DNA of 64,000 bases, from the NCBI GenBank assembly GCA_950022655.1, contig OX465588.1, positions 26,521,525-26,585,524 of the forward strand, given 5' to 3'. The DNA is from Alentia gelatinosa. Taxonomy: Eukaryota > Annelida > Polychaeta > Phyllodocida > Polynoidae. Below the pieces are notes generated by a model, which saw only the letters and a list, made by a program, of their open reading frames with translations, made no database searches and was not told the origin of the DNA. Made by a program: the position numbers and the translations under genes. Of this stretch, positions 10,701 through 21,400 are shown piece after piece; the stretch's first letter is position 1, and each line of letters starts with the position of its first letter.

Positions 10701-13657
10701 ACCCAGGTTACTCTTTGCCTGAGGGACGGAATCTTGAGCCAGTTTACTCTTTGCCTGATGGACGGAATCTAGAGCCACTTTTTTCTTTGCCTGAGGGACA
10801 GAATCTAGATCCAGGTTACTCTTTGCCTGAGGGACATAATCTAGATCCAGGTTACTCTTTGCCTGAGGGACAGAATCTAGAGCCCGTTTACTCTTTGCCT
10901 GAGGGACGGAATCTAGAGCCAGGTTACTCTTTACCTGAGGGACGGAATCTAGAGCCAGTTTACTCTTTGCCTGAGGGACGGAATCTAGAGCCAGGTTACT
11001 CTTTACCTGAGGGACGGAATCTAGAGCCAGTTTACTTTTTGCCTGAGGAACATTATCTAGAGCCTAAGCACATGTCTCCTGAACCAGAAATTCTGGATTT
11101 CAGACATGAATTCTATCCCCCTGATCGCAATCGGCCAGCATTGGCTTACAAACCGGACAAACCTTTTGTGAGGGGAAAATCATTTCCTCGTGTGAACAAA
11201 CCCGACCGCAGTTCCTTCAAGTCTCTACCTAAACACAAAGACAAAGAATTTCAACCTATCATTATATTTCAGGTTGAACAACCAAAGGACTACAAGATTG
11301 ACACAAATAAATACCACAAATACAAAAACCATCAGTCTCCTCAAAATCCAGGAATGATGAAGAAATACACTGGGGAGTCATACGAGGAACGAGGCAACTG
11401 GAAAGGGAATTTCGGCAAGGATTCTTATAAACGAAATAACGTTTTCCATTCGCGACTTCCAAAACAAAGTTTCTCTAATGAAGATTTTCTGGGGAATTCC
11501 TTTGAGGACACTTCCAGAGAGTATCATATAAAGAAGCCTTTTCGTAGAGATAACTTTGCTGCCCCTTCCGGGTTTTCAAAGTATAACTACAACAAGGGAG
11601 CTCGCCATACAGATTCTGTCACTGAAGACTGGAAGAAGGGGTTCCCTACTGACGATTTATACAATAAAGAAAACAGTTTTCAGTTGAAAGGACGTGAATA
11701 TATGGACAGGTCCTTTAATGGTAAACGTACGAAGAGGCCCTTTGAAAAGGTATCGTTTGGAGTAAAGACGTTCCCACGAGATTCATTTAATGATGGCCAA
11801 TACAAAGGGGATCCACTTTATAAGGAATCCTTCAACAAAGGGAACCAGCACCTACATTATTCTGTAAACAGTGATCGTGTGTTTTACAGTTCTCCTTCAC
11901 CTCACAGGAAACCAAGACGTAAGATTTCTACACCTCACAAAGGCTTCAGCCGCGCCAAAGCTGGCTTCAGATACCCAGAACAGTACAAATACGACAGAGA
12001 CCCTTATAACAGTCAATCCTTCAAAGCCAGCAGAAAACGCGACCTGTCAAAGAACACCAAGGACGTTGACTGGGACAAATGGCTGACAGACCTACCTGAA
12101 ATTAGTGACACAACTGTGAAAAAACACATGTTTGAAAACCTCCCCAAACGTCAAGAGTTGAAATATGGTAAAGAATTTGAGCTGGCGCCCCTTGACGCTA
12201 ATTTTGGTGTCGGGAGCTTCCCATCAAAGCCAATCAGCAGCAACAATCCTTCTCCATTTGGTAAAACGTTTCATCAAGCGCCATACAGCCAGAGTGGATT
12301 TGACACAGGATTTCCGGACCAAAATCAAAACAGCTTCAGTAAGAATGACTTTATTCAGAACCCCTTCTCAAAGAATACTGTAAAGCAAGAGTCACCTAAA
12401 AAAAGTAATGTTAACTGGAAAAAATGGCTGACTGACCTTTCTGATATCAATCCTAGCATCGAAAAAGCCAAGCAGTCTCTACAAGATAGGGACCTCGGTG
12501 ATATGTCTGGGTTTAATTATGGCAAGGAGCCTGGGACATTCAGTGGAGGCTCAACATCAGGTATGAAACTTGTAGGAGGAAGTAGCGTCAGTGGGTTCAA
12601 TAGTGGACAGGAAAATCAATATGGTGTGGAGAATAAAAATACGTTTCCCAGCAAATATTTCAACAATAAGGGGAAATATGACCCGGCTCCAAAGAAAAAA
12701 ATCGATTGGAAGAAATGGCTGACTGACTTATCCGATCTTCAGACTGGCGATAGAGGGAAGAAGACCGACTTTGTGAGCCAGAATGGATTGAACTTCAACA
12801 AAAACTCTGGCTTCATTCCCAGCCATGCAAGGCAATTCCCGAGTAGCGTGTCGAATAAAGGTTTCTGGTCGTCTGGTCAGGGAGGTGCAGCAGGTGGCTT
12901 CGGGAGTGTATCTAATGTAGGCAGTGGGAGCTTCAGGAGGACCCCCTCGGCAAGAAATACAGATATAACTGATACCAACAATGCAAAGATGTTCCAAAAT
13001 ACGATTAACTTTGGGGAAGCCAAGACAAATCCTGGTTTGTTGAATAACTTTTATAGTCAGCCGAATAGCCTAAAGAGTGGAGGTGTTGATAGAGCCACTG
13101 GACAGGCTAACCTCAACAATATCACAGTGAGACCTCCTTCTCGACAGGGAACTGCCACCGAGGTGGGTTCTTCAGGTCAAGCAAACCAGAATGTTGATAA
13201 TAATAGAATGTATTCAAGTCATGCTGCTGCCAATACTCAATGGGGGCTACGACCAGCATTCGGGTCCAATGTAAATCTCAACCCTGGGAACAGTGGCAGC
13301 ATCACTAGAGCCAACCAGTACAGCAATGAGAAGTTTGGGAAATATGTGAATACCGATACTGGGATTTCTGGTCAGAATCCAGGTAATCCCAACGCTCTGA
13401 ATGGACGTGGGAGCAAGCAGTTGTCGCCCAGTATTGGGAATGCTCAAAGTACAGGCCACCAATATTCGACAAAGAGTCTCAGTGTGACGACCGAGGCCAC
13501 GGATAAGTTTGAGAACGGAAGGGAGACTTTGCCGAGTGACATCTTTCTCAAGAAAAAGCAAACTTTGATTGATTTACCTCGGGTGGTGACGACGCCGGCG
13601 TTCAGTACGAGGTCTGCCGGAGTGACAGGACAGAGACTGGTTCTCTCCGCTATCTGA
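7626..13657 (+). CDS. Secreted modular repeat protein with degenerate chitin-binding type-2 domain (2 exons)
   Basis: Exons 7626-7785 and 10041-13657 join in phase (G|GA) into about 1258 residues. Residues 1-22 look like a signal peptide (MASLVFTLLFLLC, then polar). Exon 2 opens with C56, C72, C82 (followed by PEGT) and C106. This resembles a chitin-binding type-2 (peritrophin-A, CBM14) domain that has lost two of its six cysteines. Then come an acidic stretch, twelve 12-residue SLPEGRNLEPGY-type repeats (254-397), a basic aromatic Lys/Arg/Phe/Tyr/Ser/Asn-rich body, three W-x-K-W-L-T-D-L motifs (731, 846, 943) and a Gly/Asn/Ser-rich tail. The stop falls in the first units of a 44-bp minisatellite. 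An upstream ATG at 7590 is in frame, but 7626 places the hydrophobic core at the N-terminus. The composition suggests an extracellular, possibly chitin-associated matrix protein such as a shell or cuticle component. That role is inference, and I know no named orthologue. Confidence 0.8.
7760..7975 (+). repeat. 73-bp tandem repeat (3 copies) made of exon 1 end plus splice donor
   Basis: The words TCGGTGTCTATCAAGG at 7771 and 7844, and a degenerate form at 7917, mark three units 73 bp apart. Each unit carries the exon-1 3' end and a GT donor (GTATGT, GTTTGT, GTTTGT). Only the first copy has the better consensus donor. Confidence 0.85.
8595..8940 (+). mobile_element. Small inverted-repeat element, in intron 1 of the secreted repeat gene
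   Basis: Begins TATATAGAACGTCCTGACCA and shares CATGCTGTACAAGTCACAGA with the copy at 20330-20630. It has an internal palindrome GGCGTTTACGCC and ends with ACAGTATATACAGCATGGGT. Confidence 0.8.
8941..10040. other. Intron 1 remainder of the secreted repeat gene
   Basis: AT-rich. It holds a relative of the 40.75-kb hairpin repeat near 9330-9395 and no exon-like frame. Confidence 0.5.
10041..13657 (+). CDS. Exon 2 (main body) of the secreted repeat protein
   Basis: The acceptor is TTCTATTCTCAG|GATCG. The frame stays open for over 3.6 kb. The 96 coding bases between the acceptor and the first internal ATG (10139) carry three of the four cysteines of the chitin-binding-like domain, so the protein should not be started at 10139. 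The single stop TGA is at 13655-13657. Confidence 0.88.
10640..11071 (+). repeat. Coding minisatellite: 12 tandem 36-bp units (12-residue repeats)
   Basis: There are twelve uninterrupted in-frame copies of S-L-P-E-G-(R/Q/H)-N-L-(E/D)-P-(G/V)-Y. The last copy is degenerate (FLPEEHYLEPKH). GY- and VY-ending units partly alternate in the last copies, which hints at a 72-bp higher-order unit. Period and frame are perfectly kept, so the repeat is under coding constraint or is recent. Confidence 0.95.
12071..12730 (+). other. Three W-x-K-W-L-T-D-L motifs in the secreted repeat protein
   Basis: The motif occurs at 12071-12094 (WDKWLTDL), 12416-12439 (WKKWLTDL) and 12707-12730 (WKKWLTDL). Each is preceded by D/N and followed by a P/S-(E/D) turn, inside otherwise low-complexity sequence. 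The spacings are 345 and 291 bp. These look like short linear motifs or amphipathic helices used for assembly or binding; I do not recognise the motif. Confidence 0.85.
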
Positions 13658-15018
13658 ACACCCCTCGGACAGGACAGAGACTCGTTCTCTCCACTATCTG
13701 AATACCCCTCAGACAGGACAGAGACCTGTTCTCTTCACTGTTTGAACACCCCTCAGACAGGACAGAGATTGGTTCTCTCCGCTATCTGAATACCCCTCAG
13801 ACAGGACAGAGACTGGTTCTCTCCGCTATCTGAATACCCCTCGGACAGGACAGAGACTCGTTCTCTTCACTGTCTGAATACCCCTTAGACAGGACAGAGA
13901 CTCGTTCTCTTTGCTGTCTGAACACCCTTCAGACAGGACAGAGACTGGTTCTCTTCACTGTTTGAACAACCCTCAGACAGGCCAGAGTATTTCGTCAGTA
14001 TTGGAACACCCATCAGATGGAACAGAGACTGATTCTCTTCACTGTCTGAACAACCCTCAGACAGGACAGAGACTGGTTCTCTCCGCTGTCTGAACATCTT
14101 TCAGTTAGGACAGAGACCTGTTCTCTCCGCTGTCTTAACACCCCTCAGACAGGCCAGAGACTGGTTCTCTTCACTGTCTGAACATCCCTCATACAGGACA
14201 GAGACTGGTTTTTTTCACTATTGGAACACCCATCAGATGGGACAGAGACCAGTTCTCTACTTTCGGAACACCCCTTAGAAAGAGACTGATTCTCTCTGCT
14301 GTTGGAACACCCCTTAGACAGAGACTGATTCTCTCTGCTGTTGAAACACCCCTTAGACAGAGTCTGGTTCTCTCTGCTGTCGGAACATCCCTCAGACAGG
14401 ACAGAGACTGGTTCTCTTCGCTGTTTGAACAGCCCTCATACAGGCCAGAGACCGGTTATCTCTGCTGTCTAGACACCCCTCTGATGGGACAGAGACTGAT
14501 TTTCTTCACTATTGGAACACCCATCAGATGGGACAGAGACCAATTCTCTGCTGTCGGAACACCCCTTAGACAGAGACTGATTCTCTCTGCTGTTGGAACA
14601 CCCCTTAGAAAGAGACCGATTCTCCCTGCTGTCGGAACACCCCTTACACAGAGACCGATTCTCCCTTCTGTTGGAACACCCCTCAGACAGGACAAAGATT
14701 GGTTCTTTCCACTGTTTGAACACCCCTCAGACGGGAGAGAGACTTGTTCTATTCACTGTCTGAACAACCCTCAGACGGGACAAAGACTGGTTCTCACCGC
14801 TGTTTGAACACCCCTTAGACGGGACAGAGACTGGTTCTTTCGCTGTCTGAACATCCCTCATACAGGACAGAGACTGGTTCTCTCTGCTGCCTAGACACCC
14901 CTCTGACGGGACAGAGACTGGTTCTCCCTGCTGTCGGAACACCCCTTAGAAAGAGACCGATTCTCTCTGCTGTCGAAACACCCCTTAGACAAAGACTGGT
15001 TCTCTCCACTGTCGGAAC
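13624..15018 (+). repeat. 44-bp minisatellite overlapping the 3' end of the secreted repeat gene
   Basis: There are about 30 units of the type GGACAGAGACTGGTTCTCTC followed by CGCTGTCTGAACACCCCTCA, with starts at 13628, 13672 and 13716. Shorter units of about 37-38 bp lack the ACAGG part around 14270-14680. The first unit encodes the last residues (GQRLVLSA) and the stop codon of the upstream CDS, so the array supplies the C-terminus and the start of the 3' UTR. Confidence 0.93.
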
Positions 15019-15028
15019 ACCCCATCAC

Positions 15029-15250
15029 CGTCAAGGCCCTCACCCACTGCTTGCGACACACTCCGACACAGCTGAGACATTAGCTAGGATTCAAAATTCC
15101 CACGTCGTAGATGTGTCAGAAGATTGAAATGTTCTGTGTCGTATTGTCTCAGAGTGCGACACTAACTTCTGGCAACCTAGAGCTTTGTGTCGTAAGCATG
15201 TCGGAACACTTGTCGGAGTGTGTAGGGAGCTAAGTGGGTCAGGGCCTTAA
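15029..15250 (+). mobile_element. CGACACACTC-family palindromic element, copy 2
   Basis: Inverted ends AAGGCCCTCACCCACTGCTT and AAGTGGGTCAGGGCCTT. It sits immediately after the 44-bp minisatellite of the secreted repeat gene. Confidence 0.85.
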
Positions 15251-17441
15251 CGAATAATTAAGTACTTTTGTAATAATATGATATGACCAGTTATAATGCA
15301 TGACACAACCCCTTAATCTTTGTTTTTGTAATTTTGTTAGGCAATTATGAATCATAATACAACATGGATTATTTATTGAATAATTATCAACGTTTCGTTA
15401 TGTTTATACCTTCTTCAGGACATCGGGTTATTTACTTCATCCTTTAAGTACATCTAAGTGCTGAAAAATACTAATGTCTGTGAAGAAAAAACTTAATTGG
15501 TAACGGTTGTTAAGTTGATCAGCAAATTTGGAAATCTTTGCTATACTGAGCATATAATATAACAATTACATTGGATGATTTATTATAAGTATCTATATAT
15601 TGGATATCAGAGAGGCTGAAATATTTGTTGTATAAATGACATGCGGATAATATGATGTTATAGAATTCACTAGGCTGTACCTTTTTTTTATTTTTGATAT
15701 TGTTTACTGTATAGTTTCGGTTTTGTTGTGCTACTAAACTGAAAGCATAATTGATAAGTTGTTCCTAATTTGTAAGCATATTGAAGTTATTGTCTTTGAA
15801 ATGATTTCTTCATGTCTGCTGTTCGCGTCGCCATGTTATATCACATTTTGAGCGAAAGGATCCATTTAGTAAAATGAGTTTGGAATAAGTCACATTTCGT
15901 TCGAGGTTTTACGAGACAATTTTAATTCCATGAAGTTGAATTATCTACATAGAGGTGATAGTTACTCAAACATAGTTTTAAATTCCTTCATTCATTTGAT
16001 TTTTCAATCAATGTTTGTACATACTGTGAGATAGAAAATAGAAAGTCGTTACTAAACACTTTTAGCTTTGGGAGCTCTAAAAAAATGCTAGAAATATCTT
16101 GCAAGATATAGACCTTTGTCATAACGTTTGTGAGAGAAGTGTCTAATATGAATACGAGAAAACCCATAGAACGTTGTTCTGACCAGTATGACTCAATCAT
16201 AGACTAACTATTTTCTTTTCTAAATTTAGATCTTTGGAACACTTTTGTTTACACTCACGATTTATCATCTTGACAATCCATTCTATGTATTTGATGGATT
16301 CTAAAAACTATTTCTTGTGACAAATCAGTACAATCTGAATATCAAATATATCGAGGCCCTACAATGAACTTGTTCAAAAAAATTGTTTACCCCGTTTCAT
16401 ACTTTTCTAAGTTACTATAGAGAACAGTTCTTGTCAAACAAATTTTCATATAAGACGTGACACTTCTGGTATACATAACTTCCATTCTTTTTAAATGTTC
16501 AATCTTCATTTGGAGACCTTTGGTAACATCCTACTAGAAGAATATGTTGGAGTTTTCATGGTGTGATGCTATTTTCATACATTGACTTTGCAAGCTTTAA
16601 TTTTAGATATATGTATTGCGGGATTCCTGGTATAAGTAAATAACATATCTAAAAGGAGAACATATAAGGTTCCTTTTGAAGCATTTGGGAACCTGGGAGC
16701 TGTTTCAAAACGTGGGTTAAGTCTATGGTTTTGAAACAGCTCCCTGTCCTTTGTAACCATTACGATTCTTCAAATCGCTTCATTTCTTTACATATTGGTG
16801 AATTCTGTTTTGAGAAATTGATCATGATATCTAGCTCCTCAATTTTATCCAAAATACATAGCGACAAGACTCGAGCAAATCCAATCGTGTGGACCATGTA
16901 TTTATATCTATGTACTTTTGTTGTTGAATATATTTTGCAATACATCTGGTAATGATTTTTATTTTCAATTGGTTCAGTTTATTCACCATGAGGTTGCCTC
17001 AGTCGGCCTGCACCATACTTGTCTACATTCATGTTTTACTAATGTTTTCACATCCTGATCATATATAAAATGTATGTAGGCGGAGGACCCAAGCATGCAA
17101 TGTAAATATAAATCCCAAAGCAATAAAATCACAATATATGCAAATCATATTGCTTGCGTTTTTGTAGCCTCCATGAGACTTCCTCTCTTTAGAAAAAGAT
17201 TATCCCTATGTAAACCATTGTATGTTTTTTTGTGGTTTTTTTTGTATCAATCCGATCAGTAGACATGTACCATTCATAAATACACGAATGAGGCTATGTA
17301 CCAGTCATGTGGGAATCACAGAAATGCTCATGAAATTCTCCAGCAGGTCGTTTATTTGGAATTTGGCGTGAAGCTGTTAACACGCACGCGGGTTTATAGC
17401 TCAATGAAATCGACGTAAACGGGCGATGTTTCCACCTGCAG
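15251..17441. other. AT-rich intergenic DNA
   Basis: No gene seen apart from the 53-bp hairpin at 16692. A polyadenylation-like AATAAA could serve the upstream gene but cannot be assigned. Confidence 0.5.
16692..16744. repeat. 53-bp perfect hairpin repeat, copy 1
   Basis: Arms GGGAGCTGTTTCAAAAC and GTTTTGAAACAGCTCCC (17 bases) with loop GTGGGTTAAGTCTATG. Identical to 58539-58591. Confidence 0.95.
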
Positions 17442-17576
17442 GCGACAGACATGCGCTCACCGCCCCGGGGTCTTCCACTGATCCGCCGACTCCCGCAGCC
17501 TGTAATGACCTCAATCCACGGTCCCGAAACATGCCGGTATTGGGGGTATTGTTTATGTGGTTTTTTTTCTTATTTC
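17442..17576 (+). CDS. Possible last exon with hydrophobic C-terminal anchor
   Basis: The acceptor GATGTTTCCACCTGCAG|GCGAC is followed by a GC-rich frame encoding HALTAPGSSTDPPTP, a short polar stretch and a hydrophobic end MPVLGVLFMWFFFLFQQF, then TGA. This would suit a GPI-anchor signal or a terminal membrane segment. The gene it would belong to is unknown; 4 kb upstream the secreted repeat gene already has a stop. The hydrophobic end partly comes from a poly-T run, so chance is possible. Confidence 0.25.
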
Positions 17577-18175
17577 AACAATTCTGAGACACATATAATC
17601 GTCTTTTTTCACAAGGCGTTCTTGAAAGTATCGTCCATGACAAAAACACAACATACTTCAAGAAACAAGAAACCATTAAAACACAAGACGTTCATCTGGT
17701 AGAACCCCGCGAGCGGAAACCCCACGTAAGCGACCACGTTAATGAATACCTTTTCTCGGGACGGATCAGTGATCAGACAGGGCAGGCACGACAATATTTA
17801 TAGATGAGAGTGGTAGCGATCACTAAGGTGAGGCATGACAATATAGACGAGAGAAGCAGCGATCACATGGGCGATTCATTATTTCTTGATAGAAATAATG
17901 ATATTGTAAATATTCATAAATATCGTGTGTAATACGTTAATGCATTATCCGGTCTACCTAGGAAATGCCTCACAGCATCATCCGCCCTGAATGGGTTTTA
18001 ATAACGCTTGTCCGATGAATGAACAACATACATGTGTATGCTTCTTTTGTAGGTACCAGTTTATGATCCAGTATTTGGTTCTGATATAATTCTTTTGAAA
18101 TTGATATATCAACATCAAATCGTTAAAATAATTTAGTGAATGCAACAAACCACTTGGTGTAGAAATAAAACCAGT

Positions 18176-18181
18176 TTTATT
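18176..18181 (-). terminator. Candidate polyadenylation signal of the PanK-like gene
   Basis: AATAAA on the minus strand about 173 bases after the stop codon. Position and strand fit; the cleavage site is not visible. Confidence 0.4.
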
Positions 18182-18353
18182 TTGTACCACAGTACTTAGT
18201 AACATGCATACGGGGTGTTAGGGGGGGGGGGGGAGGGGGCGTTGTATACAGATATCAGAAAGACGTAAATCTAGCAACCTCCAAGCTCTACACTGGCATC
18301 CTCTTTAACACCACAATGCTGAAGCGGTTTCGTGTCTCCATTGGAAGTGTGAT

Positions 18354-18449
18354 CTACTCCGAGGCAGCAGCCTTCTCTGTCGCTATGAATGCACCCAATG
18401 CTCCATACATTCCTCCATTCTGCAGAAAGTGGACTTCATAAGGATTTCT
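18354..18449 (-). CDS. PanK-like exon 9 (last exon)
   Basis: Acceptor TATGTTTTCAG|AGAAATC, stop TAG at 18354-18356. It encodes RNPYEVHFLQNGGMYGALGA and a short tail, aligned to the conserved family C-terminus ALFLEHEGYFGAVGAL. Confidence 0.9.
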   Translation of the reverse strand, partial: RNPYEVHFLQNGGMYGALGAFIATEKAAASE

Positions 18450-21400
18450 CTGAAAACATATAGAAAAGACCATATTTAGTATTCCGAGACATGATTATCA
18501 TATTTCCATGGGAAACCTTTTCCACAAAATAACCTTCCAAGAGATATATCCTCCCCAAACAGGTGGAGACAACTCCAGGAGGAAAGAATTTGTTCACACA
18601 TGATTAGCTTAATTTTATGGCTGCAATCTTCTATGACAACAATCTTCATTCTTTGATTTATTGGCAACATTCCCTCTTGAATATGTTCCCTTATGGTTGT
18701 GGTTTAAGTTTAGGTATACCAGTATCAAACGTAAACAAAGAAACATGTATCTTATCAAATATTCTAGGATTCATTTTGTAACAGGCTAGTTATGAAAATA
18801 CCTTTTTGAAACTTTTGTATCATACCACTAATTGCAGTTAAATAACACATGTTCCTTTAATACTCTACCTGAATTATTCATTTAATTAATTTTCAGAAAG
18901 GTTATCAACGACATAGAATAATCATCTCCCATGAACGGTTCTTCCTTATCGCAGTCGACATAGTACAGGACAACATAATGAAAAAAACTTTCCATTCATA
19001 CCAACAGTCAAACTCTCACACAATTTAGATTACAATGTACAGATTCTTCCGAAGGGCTAATGTAACTGCACATGTGACTATGAGTAGATGACTAGTGCCA
19101 TAGTAGCAGATTTTCTATTGAATTAAGGTTTCGGCAAGATGACATTCCTCTTGCCATGGCTAGGGACACATGACTCTATACCCAGATATTGTCTCAACAT
19201 TTAAAGACATTGAGCCATGGTCATCTGTAAGTATACTAAGAAGGAAATTGATGAGTGTTTGGTCTGTGTCCTCATTCGCCATCGAGTTTGGAGTGCTCAG
19301 TAATATGAACGAGGCGATAGCCGAGTGAATATTCTGGAGCACACCAAACGAGAATGTGAACAGGGACTCAGACCAAGCACGAATATGTTTATGATTTTAT
19401 CATAGCCTGGAAATATTCATCTGTTCATCACCCATTAAGAACGAGTTACCGTTCTCGCAAGTTTGTTGAGAACGAGTTCGTAGTGCTAAGCCTATGGACG
19501 TTTGTACCAGGCTAAGATAAAACATGGTATGTATGTCTGGTCCACAGACTGTAAATAAACAACAGGGCGTGTGAGTCCAATGCTGCAGTCTGAATCCAGC
19601 GTTCAACGACTGCCAGCAGTCCACCCAGACTGTACGACCCTCTTGTTACCACCCAGACTTTATCTCATACCTGTTACGAGGTTAGTCAAAGGAATGCCAT
19701 TCAAACCAAATACTCAATAATCAGCCCCATAAAGTGACAATACTATGCCATGGCCGTGGCGGAGTGAATGTGAGATGACGTCATATGCGATCGACCAATC
19801 AGTGGCCAGGATTTCAGAGAAAAGACAGGACATCAACATGGAGATTTAAAGTTCCTAACTGGATTTACAAAGTAATCTTGATTATTCTTAATTATTCTTG
19901 ATTATATTGTGACATTATTAAATATCATTGAAAGGAGTGAGATAAATCCAGAACTGCACTCAAATCATGAGATACACAATACTCCACTAGTTTGGATGCG
20001 CCATGATCATCACTCTGCTTCGCCTCAATGACGATTGCAGTGCATCCAAACTCTTGGAGTATTAAGTAGCTATGCAATTCTCAATCCAGTTCTGTATAAA
20101 TACAACCCATCTGTTACCACCCCCACTGTACTCCCCACCTGTTACCACCCAGATTGTACTCCCCATCTGTTACCAACCAGACTCTACTTCCTGCCTGTTA
20201 CCACACAAACTGTACTACCCGCCTGTTATCATCCAGAATGTACTCCCCACCTGCTAACAACCCGAATGTACTCCCCACTTGTTATCACCTCGACTGTACT
20301 CCCTGCCTGTTACCACCCTGACTTTACTATATACCCATGCCGTATATACTGTAAATATGCACCGTTTCGCCATATAATGTAACGGACTACCTACCCATAC
20401 ATGTTTATTAAAATATTGGTTGTTACCGAATGAAATTATTGAATTTAAAAAGATTTCGGGTATATAGTAAATATATAACGTCCAACCATGCTTGTACAAG
20501 TCACAGAACTCGATGATAATTTACGGTTTTTACGGAACTCGGCGTAAACGCCTCATTCCATACAAACCGAAAATTACCATCTCGTTCTGTGACTTGTACA
20601 GCATGGTCAGGACGTTCTATATAAGTACTACCCGCCTGTCACCACCCTGACTGTACTACCCGCCTGTTACCATCCAGACTGTACTACCCGCCTGTTACCA
20701 TCCAGACTGTACTACCCGCCTGTTACCATCCAGAATGTACTACCCACCAGTTAGGCGTCCACCTACTACAATAGAATCGTAGACCTCCCGATATGGCACC
20801 GATACAAAATGTCAAAATCGGTGCCATATCGGGAAGGTGCAAAATCGTAGACATATGTCTAGACATGCCAATTCACCACGCGTTGTATGGGGTCTTTATC
20901 AGTGTCTAATCGCAGAAACGTGGTCAACTGCCCCGATTTCAGGTAACCTTCCGACGCGATTTTGATTTTTTATCGGGAGGTGCATCGTAGACCATATCGG
21001 TGCCATATCGTAGTAGGTGGACGCCGGGCCTTATCACCCTGACTGTGCTACCCGCCTGTTACCATCTAGGCTGTGTACTACCCGCCTGTTACCACCCAAA
21101 CTGTACTATCCTCCTGCTTAAATACGAATAAAAACGTGCAGGGAGGACCTGCCAAGACAAAAGCCAGAACTGGGGCTCCATCTCACGTACAATAGTTTTC
21201 CCATCATTCTAGGCCCACATCCCCTACACACTGCATGATAAGGCATACATTTACATACATCTTTGCATGCATACCTACATCCACAGGATCATTGGTTACC
21301 CATGGCCTTTGGTCAGGGGTGGTCATTGCCCCCCCTGGTGAAACCACTCTGCACTCGCGCACCCCTGCGCCACCTCTCCACTCTCGGCCGCACTAAACAT

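Larger units (their letters stand above)
20095..21115 (+). repeat. 28-bp minisatellite split by two inserted small transposons
   Basis: Units of CTGTTACCACCCAGACTGTA with CTCCCCGC-type ends occupy 20095-20325, 20630-20755 and 21033-21115. The gaps are two inverted-repeat elements, so the array is older than both insertions. A stray pair of units is found at 35583-35612. Confidence 0.88.

Noticed and set aside
13885..15009. Short frames on both strands with SEGCSDSEENQS or GTPLRQRPILPAV repeats
   Set aside because: Products of the 44-bp array; period and frame give open reading by chance.
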